The translations under genes and the position numbers were made by a program. Below are positions 1-5,622 of a DNA stretch of 5,627 bases, piece by piece. Under the pieces are notes generated by a model. It worked only from the letters and a program-made list of their open reading frames with translations. It did no database searches and was not told the DNA's origin. The stretch covers positions 1 to 5,627 of the forward strand of contig CALKVG010000081.1 in assembly GCA_937998045.1 (NCBI GenBank). Direction: 5' to 3'. Position 1 is the stretch's first letter, and each line of letters begins with the position of its first letter. Source of the stretch: an uncultured Myxococcales bacterium. Lineage in GTDB: Bacteria; Myxococcota_A; Polyangia; Polyangiales; Polyangiaceae.

Positions 1-36
1 CTGTCTCGTGGGCTCGGAGATGTGTATAAGAGACAG
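1..36 (+). other. Residual Illumina Nextera (Tn5) adapter, sequencing artefact
   Basis: Positions 18-36 read AGATGTGTATAAGAGACAG, the 19-bp hyperactive Tn5 mosaic end. Positions 3-17 (GTCTCGTGGGCTCGG) are the tail specific to the Nextera read-2 adapter. Together they make the complete 34-base adapter oligonucleotide, ending exactly where genomic sequence should begin at 37. Bases 1-2 (CT) lie outside the adapter; read from the minus strand they are AG, which would fit the first two bases of an i7 index. This is untrimmed library sequence at a contig end, not a resident Tn5 element. No transposase or IS50 sequence accompanies it. Confidence 0.97.
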
Positions 37-256
37 GGTGAGACGTGGGGGTAAGACCCTACGGTCGAGGCGGAAACTTCAACGAAACATCGCGCTTACG
101 AGTCCCGCGGCCCGGCGTACGCCGTGTGCCCGCACCCGAAGCAATCGGAAGCGGGCGTCACGTTGATTGAATAACACCCCGCGCGCCTTCCGGTAGCCGT
201 TTTCTGGCGATTTTCGTGCCAGCGGTTGAATTTGCTTAGAAATGCAGACGAAAGTG
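37..256. other. Non-coding stretch downstream of lptB; next gene not reached
   Basis: These 220 bases between the adapter and the lptB stop codon hold no convincing gene. The GC content is visibly lower than in the coding sequence, with A/T-rich patches around 140-175 and 195-250, as is usual for intergenic DNA in a very GC-rich genome. Visible structures are a perfect 12-bp palindrome (CGGCGTACGCCG, 113-124), a small hairpin with arms CTGGC/GCCAG (204-208 and 218-222), and a sigma54-like promoter described separately. A 21-codon GTG-started minus-strand frame at 96-161 contains a Cys-x2-Cys-x-His motif but has no well-placed ribosome binding site, so it is not called as a gene. No stem followed by a T-tract on the minus strand marks a clear terminator for lptB. 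Confidence 0.6.
206..221 (-). promoter_or_regulatory. Putative sigma54 (-24/-12) promoter pointing left
   Basis: The minus strand reads TGGCACG-AAAA-TCGCC, against the sigma54 consensus TGGCACG-N4-TTGCW. The invariant GG and GC dinucleotides are both present, with the required ten bases between them. Within the main consensus the clear departures are T to C in the -12 block and the final W. Transcription would start near position 195 and run left, away from lptB and towards the adapter junction. The gene it would serve is outside the window. The same bases form part of a short inverted repeat, so chance similarity is possible. No activator binding site was identified. Confidence 0.4.
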
Positions 257-1090
257 CTATGTTTCGCGGCTTGGCACAGATGCGTCCGCTGGGGGAGCGG
301 GCGCGTCGGCGGAGGCGAGCGGTGGAGGCGGAACGGACCGCTGCCACGTTCCCAGGTACCGGCCCTGCACGAGCGGGTGCTGGGGGAACTCGTCGATCCC
401 GGCGGCCACCGCGACCGTCCCGTCCAGGAGCAGCAGGGCGCGGGTGCAGACGCGCAGAGCCTCCGCCACGTGGTGGTCGGCGAGCAGAACGGTCGCGCCG
501 CCCCGCGCCAGCTCGCTCAGCAACGCGGCGAGGCGCTCGGCGCCGCCGGGGTCCACTCCGGCGAAGGGCTCGTCGCAGACGAGGACATGCGGTGGCCGCG
601 TCACCGCGCGTGCCAGCTCGAGCCGGCGACGTTCGCCTCCCGATAGCTCGCCCGCCCGGACGTCCAGACGGTCCTCCAGCTCGACGCGGGCCGCCGCCGC
701 GCGCACGTCGTCGGCGCCCGCCGGCATCCCCGCGATGCGCCGGAACGCCGTGAGGTTGCCCCCTACCGTGAGGTCCCACAGGACGCTCGGCTCCTGGGGC
801 ACATAGCCCACCCCGGCGCGCGCACGCTTCCACAGGGGCCACCGTGTCACGTCCTCCCCGGCCAGCAGGACCGTCCCCTCGTCGGGCGGTGGCTCCCCGA
901 CGAGCGCCCGGAACAGCGTCGACTTGCCTGCCCCGGAGGGGCCAAGCACGCCCACGACTTCGCCGGCCTTCGCCTCCAGATTGACGCCGCGGAGGATCGC
1001 CTTGCCGCCGCGCACCACGCGCAACCCGCGCGCCGCGAGAGTCGTCGCTCCGCCGGCTGGCGCGGCGCCCGCTGCGTCCGCGCCGGCCAA
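257..1090 (-). CDS. lptB: LPS export ABC transporter ATP-binding protein LptB
   Basis: This 277-residue protein is the cytoplasmic ATPase of the LptB2FGC complex, which extracts LPS from the inner membrane and pushes it onto the LptA bridge. All ABC motifs are in order: Walker A GPSGAGKST (50-58), Q-loop Gln99 in GYVPQE, signature LSGGE (149-153), Walker B with catalytic Glu174 in CDEPFAGVD, and switch His206 in ADHH. The phrases DEPFAGVD, LSGGERRR and the late YLG are typical of LptB rather than ABC proteins in general. The start is TTG, the only plausible start codon between the lptA stop and the conserved fold. It gives an Ala/Gly-rich leader of about 18 residues. The Pro/Ala-rich tail (about 253-277) extends past the usual end near YLG. 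After the Q-loop, the usual Phe-Arg of the LptF/LptG contact region is replaced by Leu104-Trp105. The gene abuts lptA with no gap, implying translational coupling. Confidence 0.94.
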   Translation of the reverse strand: MAGADAAGAAPAGGATTLAARGLRVVRGGKAILRGVNLEAKAGEVVGVLGPSGAGKSTLFRALVGEPPPDEGTVLLAGEDVTRWPLWKRARAGVGYVPQEPSVLWDLTVGGNLTAFRRIAGMPAGADDVRAAAARVELEDRLDVRAGELSGGERRRLELARAVTRPPHVLVCDEPFAGVDPGGAERLAALLSELARGGATVLLADHHVAEALRVCTRALLLLDGTVAVAAGIDEFPQHPLVQGRYLGTWQRSVPPPPLASADAPAPPADASVPSRET

Positions 1091-1564
1091 CTACGGCTGC
1101 CCCTTCGCGACCGGGATCGACCCTTTGACCTGGGTGAGGGAAACCTTGGCCGTCGGGAGGTCGATGCGCGCGCTGTCGGCCGTGAGCCACCCCTGGCCGC
1201 GCGTCAGCTTCACGCCGCCGTGCAGATCGAGCACCTGCTTGGTGAGGTCCACCTCGACCGAGGGCGCCTCCGCGTGCACGCCGCGCACGTCCGCCGTGAC
1301 TCCGCCGGAGCCGCGGGCCCACGTGACGTGCGGCGTGTGATCGAAGCGCAGGTCGACGCGCGGGCAGTTGACCGAGAGGTCACCCTTGGTGAGCGTAACT
1401 TTGCCCGTCAGCGTGGCCTCGCCGGCCAGGATGTCGATGTCCAGCCGGTCCGCCTGGAGCGACACGTTCGCGTCGCCGCCCAGGATCTCCGTCGCGTGCG
1501 CGAGGGGCGCGCTGAACGCGATCCCCGCCAGGAGGACGGGGAGGGCCAGAGAAACGCGATTCAC
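1091..1564 (-). CDS. lptA: LptA/OstA-like periplasmic LPS-transport protein, signal peptide
   Basis: The product is a 157-residue protein with a Sec signal peptide: a short basic start (MNRVS), a hydrophobic core at residues 6-21, and likely cleavage after AHA (residue 24). The mature part of about 133 residues shows the alternating short beta strands of the OstA/LptA jellyroll family, for example ADRLDIDILAGEATLTGKV and a second repeat around residues 112-136 (LDLHGGVKLTRGQGWLTADS). LptA oligomerises to carry LPS across the periplasm from LptC to LptD. At 157 residues it is shorter than the roughly 185 of the E. coli protein. The GTG start was chosen because it places the signal peptide exactly at the N-terminus. 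No Shine-Dalgarno sequence precedes it: the six bases before GTG are all C on the coding strand. Position directly upstream of lptB supports the name; a related OstA-fold protein such as LptC is the alternative. Confidence 0.82.
   Translation of the reverse strand: MNRVSLALPVLLAGIAFSAPLAHATEILGGDANVSLQADRLDIDILAGEATLTGKVTLTKGDLSVNCPRVDLRFDHTPHVTWARGSGGVTADVRGVHAEAPSVEVDLTKQVLDLHGGVKLTRGQGWLTADSARIDLPTAKVSLTQVKGSIPVAKGQP
1100..1106 (-). promoter_or_regulatory. Ribosome binding site for lptB
   Basis: The coding strand reads GAAGGGG, nine bases before the TTG start of lptB and inside the last codons of lptA. It is the only purine-rich Shine-Dalgarno-like element seen in front of a start codon in this window. 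It supports the TTG as the true lptB start despite the rare codon. Confidence 0.5.
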
Positions 1565-1572
1565 GGGGGGAA

Positions 1573-1601
1573 ATACTAGGAGAGGCGGCCGCTCCCGCCA
1601 A
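1573..1601 (-). promoter_or_regulatory. Putative sigma70-type promoter for leaderless lptA(B) mRNA
   Basis: In the 47-base gap between the GTPase gene and lptA, the minus strand carries TTGGCG (1601-1596), a 17-base spacer, and TAGTAT (1578-1573). Each hexamer matches four of six positions of TTGACA and TATAAT, at ideal spacing. The -10 hexamer ends eight bases before the lptA GTG. Transcription would therefore start at or within a base or two of the start codon, giving a leaderless message. This agrees with the lack of a Shine-Dalgarno sequence there. The spacer also contains a GC-rich inverted repeat with arms at 1584-1588 and 1595-1599. The match is by eye, and in a GC-rich genome other promoter rules may apply. 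Confidence 0.4.
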
Positions 1602-1611
1602 GCTCGCTGCG

Positions 1612-4092
1612 CTACCGCAGCGCCGCGGCCAGGGCGTGCAGCTCGCGCAGGACGCCCGCCGCGCGCGCCGTCGGAGCGGGTGGCACCGACAGCGCGAAGA
1701 GGTGCTCGACGAGGGTCGCGACCGCCGCGCGCGAGAGCGCCGGGACCAGCGTCTCCGCGTCGGGCGAAACCGAGGCCGCCGCGCGCACCAGGGTCCGCGC
1801 GATGGGCGCGAGCTGCGCCGGTGCGAGCGCCGCCTCCGGCGGCAGCGACGCCATCGACGCGCTTGCCGTCGCGCTCGCGCGATCGCGGCCGACATAGACG
1901 AGCGCGAGGTCGCGCTGCCAGGCGTCCGCGGCCGGCTCGAGCGACTTCGCCAGATGGCGCGCGATGGGCTCCGCGTCGCGCTCGATCTTCCCGGCGGCTT
2001 GCCCGAGCGCGTGCGCCCGCGCTGCGCGTGCGTCGTCCTCCTGCGCCTGGCGCGCCGCGTCGGTCGCCGCCTGCCCTGCGACGCGGGCCACGATGCGCGC
2101 CGCCCGCCGGCGGAGCGCCCGCTCCTTGAGGTCGGCGCTTCGCGCCACGATGCGCTCGTCGAGCAGCGCCTGCGCCGCCGCCCAGCCGGACTCCTCGAGC
2201 GCGCGGGCGTCGCCGAGCTTGCCCGCGAGGGCCTTCTTCGCCGACAGCGCGAGCGGAGGGGCCCACGAGGGGATCCCCGTCTCCGCGAGCGCGGCTTCGA
2301 CCGCGCGCATCACCGTCGCCAGGTCCGCCGTCGACAGGCGGTCGGCCTTGTTGACGAGCATCTGCAGCGGAAGGTGCGCGCGCTTCGCCTCCTCGAGCAC
2401 CTCGCGCTCGCTTTGCTTCATCGCCTGCGTCGCGTCGAGCAGCCAAATGGCGACGTCGGCCTCCTCGAAGGCGGCGCGCGCCGCCTGCACGTGCAGCGGG
2501 TCGGGCGCGTTGAAGCCGGGCGTGTCGAGGATCTCGACGCGGAGGAGGAAGGGCAGGGGCATGAGCAGCTCGACGCGGCGGATTGCGGCGGGGTCGAGCG
2601 TCTTCAACGTGGCGCGCAGGTCGCCGAGCGGGACGATGCGCTCGGGCGGCTCATGGTCGCGCACGAAAGAGATGCGCGCGACGGGGTCGGGCGCCCAGCG
2701 CAGGTGGTGGAGCGTCGCGGTCGTCGGCAGGACGCCCGTCGGCGCGACGTCGGCGCCGATGAGCGCGTTGATGAAGGTGCTCTTGCCGGCGTTGAACTCG
2801 CCGACGACGGCGAGGCGCACCGGGCGCGCGCGGTCGGCCGCGAGCTCCGCTATCGCGGCGACCGACTCCAGGTCCGCCGCGGCGCGCGCGTGCGCGTCGA
2901 GGCGCGCGAGCAGCGCGGGCCAGTCGGCGGGCGCGTTGTGGTCGGGAATCCAGGTGCGCGCAACGTCGGCAGCGAGGGCCTCGGCCCAGGCGAGGACGCG
3001 CGGATGGGACACACGCGCGACTTCGTCGAGGGCAGCGGCGAGGGTCGAAGTCGACGTCGAGGTCGAGGTCGCGATCGACGTCGCGATCGACGTCGCGGTC
3101 GCGATGCGCCGCGCGTCGGCGACGAGCCCATCGCCGTCGGCCGCGTCCCCCGCGGCGAGCGCCGCGCGCAGCGCGTCCGCGTCGCGGTCGTCGATCGCCG
3201 CGTCGAGCAGCGGGCGCGCCGCGGCCCGGTCGCCGGTGCGCACAGCGTCTTCCAGAGCGCGCCTCGCGGCGTCGCGCGCTCCCTCGGCACGCGCGAAGGC
3301 CGCTCGCCACCGCGCCAGGTCCTGCTCGTCCTTCGCGTCCACCACCGACCGCACGCGCGCTCGCACCTGCGCGTCGCTCGCCACGTACGCGAGCGCCGAC
3401 GACAGCGCCTCGCTCGCGCCCGGTGTGTCCAGCACCATCGCGCGCACGAGCGGCCCGAACGCCGCCGCGTCGCCCAGCGCCGCCAGCGCCCGCCCTCGCG
3501 CGAGCGCCGCCCGCCCGTCGGTCGGCGCCTCCGTGACGTCGGCCAGGAGCGCGCGCGCCCCCGCCGCGTCGCCGCGAAGCAGCCGCGCCTCCGCCCGGCG
3601 CACCGCGACCTCCGGCGACCGCTCGTCGGCCGCGCGCTCCAGCCAGAGCTCGGCCCGCGTCGCGTCCCGACGCGCCAGGTCCAGGTCCGCCAGCTCGAGC
3701 AGCGCCTCTCGCCGCGCGTCGCTCCCGCCGTCGGCCACCGCGAGAGCGCGCGCGAACGCGTCGCTCACCTCGGCGGGGGGCGCATCGGTCGACTGCCGCG
3801 CGCGCGCCAGGCGGATCCACACCTCCGCGCGGGAAGGCGCGCGTCGCGCCAGCTCCTCGAGCGTCAGCGCGAGCTCCGCGTCGAGGTGCGCCGCCTCGCA
3901 CGCGTCCGCCAGCAGCGCCAGCCCGAGCGGCGAATCCGGCGCCCGCGCGAGCACCCTTCGGGCCGCGGCCCGCGCGCGCATCGCGTCTCCCACTGCGAGC
4001 GCGTCCTCACCCTCGCGCAGGTCCTCGTCGGCCCCGGCCAGGACGATCTCGACTTTGCCGATCCAGCGGCCGATGACGTCGGCGAGGCGCAT
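1612..4092 (-). CDS. TPR-like plus dynamin-family GTPase protein
   Basis: This is an 826-residue protein. Residues about 30-330 are Ala/Arg-rich paired helices resembling degenerate tetratricopeptide repeats, such as the segment ending VLARAPDSPLGLALLADACE, and probably bind protein partners. Residues 331-350 are a low-complexity Ser/Thr/Ala/Ile linker. A complete GTPase domain follows: G1 GEFNAGKST (431-439), G2 Thr in PTTAT (456-460), G3 DTPGFN (523-528), G4 NKAD (581-584), G5 SAKKAL (617-622). GEFNAGKSTFINAL with PTTAT is the pattern of bacterial dynamin-like proteins, which hydrolyse GTP and often remodel or stabilise membranes. The C-terminal 170 residues are predicted helical, shorter than the stalk of classical dynamins. 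No signal peptide or convincing membrane segment is visible, so a cytoplasmic or peripheral membrane location is likely. No Shine-Dalgarno sequence precedes the ATG. The gene ends 47 bases before lptA. The specific function is unknown, and an Era-like role in ribosome or cell-cycle control is possible. Confidence 0.88.
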   Translation of the reverse strand: MRLADVIGRWIGKVEIVLAGADEDLREGEDALAVGDAMRARAAARRVLARAPDSPLGLALLADACEAAHLDAELALTLEELARRAPSRAEVWIRLARARQSTDAPPAEVSDAFARALAVADGGSDARREALLELADLDLARRDATRAELWLERAADERSPEVAVRRAEARLLRGDAAGARALLADVTEAPTDGRAALARGRALAALGDAAAFGPLVRAMVLDTPGASEALSSALAYVASDAQVRARVRSVVDAKDEQDLARWRAAFARAEGARDAARRALEDAVRTGDRAAARPLLDAAIDDRDADALRAALAAGDAADGDGLVADARRIATATSIATSIATSTSTSTSTLAAALDEVARVSHPRVLAWAEALAADVARTWIPDHNAPADWPALLARLDAHARAAADLESVAAIAELAADRARPVRLAVVGEFNAGKSTFINALIGADVAPTGVLPTTATLHHLRWAPDPVARISFVRDHEPPERIVPLGDLRATLKTLDPAAIRRVELLMPLPFLLRVEILDTPGFNAPDPLHVQAARAAFEEADVAIWLLDATQAMKQSEREVLEEAKRAHLPLQMLVNKADRLSTADLATVMRAVEAALAETGIPSWAPPLALSAKKALAGKLGDARALEESGWAAAQALLDERIVARSADLKERALRRRAARIVARVAGQAATDAARQAQEDDARAARAHALGQAAGKIERDAEPIARHLAKSLEPAADAWQRDLALVYVGRDRASATASASMASLPPEAALAPAQLAPIARTLVRAAASVSPDAETLVPALSRAAVATLVEHLFALSVPPAPTARAAGVLRELHALAAALR
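3043..3102. repeat. Ten imperfect hexanucleotide repeats in the GTPase gene
   Basis: Ten consecutive six-base units of the type (g/a/c)(g/a)TCG(a/c) run without interruption on the plus strand, including two perfect tandem copies of GATCGACGTCGC (3073-3084 and 3085-3096). The unit length is two codons, so the repeat keeps frame and encodes alternating Ser-Thr, Ala-Thr and Ser-Ile pairs at residues 331-350 of the GTPase. It sits between the TPR-like half and the GTPase domain, where a flexible linker can change length without harm. Slippage expansion is the likely origin. Confidence 0.85.
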
Positions 4093-4176
4093 CGCGGGGA
4101 GGGCCAGGGTACGGTCCCTGCGGCGAGCGCGCCATTGCTCGCAGGTTTCGACCCCCGCTTCTGCGGAGCCGCCTTG
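4093..4176 (-). other. Intergenic gap with two small hairpins before the GTPase gene
   Basis: This 84-base gap lies between the NFACT stop codon and the GTPase start. Two inverted repeats are visible: GCGAGC/GCTCGC (4123-4128 with 4137-4142, eight-base loop) and CAGGG/CCCTG (4105-4109 with 4116-4120, six-base loop). Neither is followed by a T-run, so an intrinsic terminator is not supported. The bases before the ATG are C-rich with no Shine-Dalgarno match. TACCCT, 13 bases upstream of the ATG, fits the loose TANNNT -10 form, but no fitting -35 was found. Confidence 0.35.
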
Positions 4177-5622
4177 CTACCGATTCGCGCCCGAGGGGTC
4201 CTCCTCGCGCTCGAGCAGCCGGCGCAGCAGGTCGTCCTCGCGGCGCAAAACGAGCACCTTCTCGCGGTCGACGACGACGAGCCCGGGCGCGCTGCCGCGC
4301 GGTTTGCGGAGGTAGCGGCGCGGCGTGTACTGCACCTCGACGACGCGCTCGTCGCGCGCCTCGGAGAAGTGCGCGGCCAGGTGGGCGGCCTCCACGAGGA
4401 CGTCGGCCGGGCAGGAGGCCCCCTTTTCGAGCGGGACGACGACGTGAGCGCCGGCGCGATTCTTCGCGTGCAGCCAGAGGTCGTGCGGGCGCGCGACGTG
4501 GAAGGTGAGCGCGTCGTTCTTTTCGGCGCCGCGGCCGACGAGCAGGCGCCTGCCGCCGGTGGACGCGAAGACCCGGTACGGGGGCAACGGGGGCTGCGTG
4601 CCGCCGCGCGCACGGCCCGGCGCGGGCCCACCGGCGAGGGGGCCGGGCGCTCCGGAGGCGAGGCGGAAGTCGCGCGGAGCCGCGGCGCGAGCGCGGGCTT
4701 CGAGGGCCGCGAAGTCGGGCTGCGGATTGCCCTCGGTGGGGGGGTCCTCGAGCAGGGAGGCGACCTCGCGCAGAGCGGAGAGGGCGCGCTCCGCGTCTTC
4801 GAGGCGGGCGCGCGCGATCCGGGCGCCTTCCTTGAGGCGGCGCGCGCGCTGGAAAAGCGCGTCCAGCTGCTCCTGGGCGCCGCGCGCCGGGTCGAGTTTC
4901 CACTCGACCTCGCGCGCCTCCCCCGTGGACCAGTCGACCGCGACGAGCTGCGTGGCGCCACGCGGTGCGCGCCCCGCTACGGGAACGAAGAGCTGCGCTT
5001 TCGCGGCCATGCTGTCCGCGCTCTCCGCCCGCGCCAGATCCCCGCGCACCGCCTCCGCCCGCCGCTCGACGCGCGCGATCGCCTTGGCGAACCCCCGCCT
5101 CAGCGCGTCCCGGCGCCCTCCCACGCTCTCGCGACCGACCGCCGCCGCGATCCGGGCTCCGACCTCCCTCAGCGTCTCCAACCCCAGCCCCGAGCCCGAG
5201 CCCGACTCCGGGCCCGCCTCGCCTTCCACTCGAGCCTGCTGCCCCTCTTCGCGCAGCTCCTCCAGGCGCACCTCGCCCCCTACCTCCGCCTTCGCCCGCC
5301 ACGCCGTTCCTTCGCGCTCGAACTCCATGGTCCGCCGCGTCACCCCCGTGACGCGTGCGCCCTCGACGCGCGCCCTCCAGCCCGCCTGGGCCGGGGTGAT
5401 TGCCTCCCGCAGCGCCTCCCGCAGCCGGGCGCTCTCCTCGGCCCCGACCACGCCGACCCCGGCCGCGGCGCCGCCGCCGCCCGCCACCACGAGATGCACG
5501 TTCTCCCCGGGCACGCGCACCCGGAGGAGCAGGACCTCCCGACCGCGCACCCGCGCGTGCTGCAGGCGCTGCACGTGGCTCCCGACGAGCATGCGATGCA
5601 TCGGTCCCGGCTGCGATACCAT
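4177..5622 (-). CDS. NFACT-family protein (RqcH/Rqc2-like), reduced N-terminal half
   Basis: The family binds stalled large ribosomal subunits carrying peptidyl-tRNA; bacterial RqcH adds C-terminal alanine tails that mark the chain for degradation. The C-terminal NFACT-R domain (about 349-460) is clear: YRVFASTGGRRLLVGRGAEK, then ND-LTFHVA, then DLWLHAKN (381-388), and EAAHLAAHFSEA. Residues 165-285 form the coiled-coil arms with the intervening beta segment ending in the family's ILxLDP-like WKLDP (241-245). Residues 1-115 resemble the start of NFACT-N (GSHVQRL, LRVRVPGENVHLVV). The later NFACT-N part and helix-hairpin-helix region seem missing or replaced by a Gly/Ser-rich linker (138-150). 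At 481 residues it is shorter than typical RqcH of about 570. The ATG lies five bases from the window edge and no in-frame stop precedes it, so translation may begin further upstream. Fewer residues precede the GSHV strand than usual. Activity in tailing is uncertain. Confidence 0.87.
   Translation of the reverse strand: MVSQPGPMHRMLVGSHVQRLQHARVRGREVLLLRVRVPGENVHLVVAGGGGAAAGVGVVGAEESARLREALREAITPAQAGWRARVEGARVTGVTRRTMEFEREGTAWRAKAEVGGEVRLEELREEGQQARVEGEAGPESGSGSGLGLETLREVGARIAAAVGRESVGGRRDALRRGFAKAIARVERRAEAVRGDLARAESADSMAAKAQLFVPVAGRAPRGATQLVAVDWSTGEAREVEWKLDPARGAQEQLDALFQRARRLKEGARIARARLEDAERALSALREVASLLEDPPTEGNPQPDFAALEARARAAAPRDFRLASGAPGPLAGGPAPGRARGGTQPPLPPYRVFASTGGRRLLVGRGAEKNDALTFHVARPHDLWLHAKNRAGAHVVVPLEKGASCPADVLVEAAHLAAHFSEARDERVVEVQYTPRRYLRKPRGSAPGLVVVDREKVLVLRREDDLLRRLLEREEDPSGANR
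5189..5206. repeat. Short hexamer repeat in the NFACT gene linker
   Basis: Three consecutive units, CCCGAG, CCCGAG and CCCGAC, are followed by a diverged TCCGGG. They encode the alternating Ser-Gly run in the linker at about residues 138-150 of the NFACT protein. Like the larger repeat in the GTPase gene, the unit is two codons long and lies between domains. It is short enough to be ordinary low complexity. Confidence 0.45.

Noticed and set aside
18..36. Tn5/IS50 mosaic end as a resident mobile element
   Set aside because: It is preceded by the synthetic Nextera read-2 tail and stands at the contig end, with no transposase or second end.
37..110. Possible tRNA or other structured RNA gene next to the adapter
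   Set aside because: Short inverted repeats such as GGGT/ACCC exist, but no cloverleaf, T-loop consensus or CCA end could be fitted on either strand.
113..124. 12-bp palindrome CGGCGTACGCCG as an operator
   Set aside because: A single perfect GC-rich palindrome of this size is not rare in such DNA, and there is no second copy or adjoining promoter to support it.
232..260. Plus-strand sigma70-like promoter TTGCTT-17-TGCTAT antisense to lptB
   Set aside because: The -10 matches only three of six positions and no gene follows on that strand; chance is more likely.
96..1322. 408-codon minus-strand open frame across lptB
   Set aside because: It overlaps lptB out of frame, gives Arg/Gly-rich sequence without motifs, and arises from scarcity of stop codons.
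1584..1599. GGCGG/CCGCC hairpin as a terminator after the GTPase gene
   Set aside because: The stem is only five base pairs and is followed by TCTCCTAG and not a T-run. The same bases form the spacer of the proposed lptA promoter.
1565..2446. Upstream in-frame extension of lptA into the GTPase gene
   Set aside because: The extension is Arg/Ala/Gly-rich noise overlapping the GTPase C-terminus. The GTG at 1564 places a proper signal peptide at the N-terminus.
1964..4315. 783-codon plus-strand open frame antisense to the GTPase gene
   Set aside because: The translation is Ser/Ala/Arg low complexity with no domain, lies opposite a gene with complete G1-G5 motifs, and is the expected mirror frame in very GC-rich DNA.
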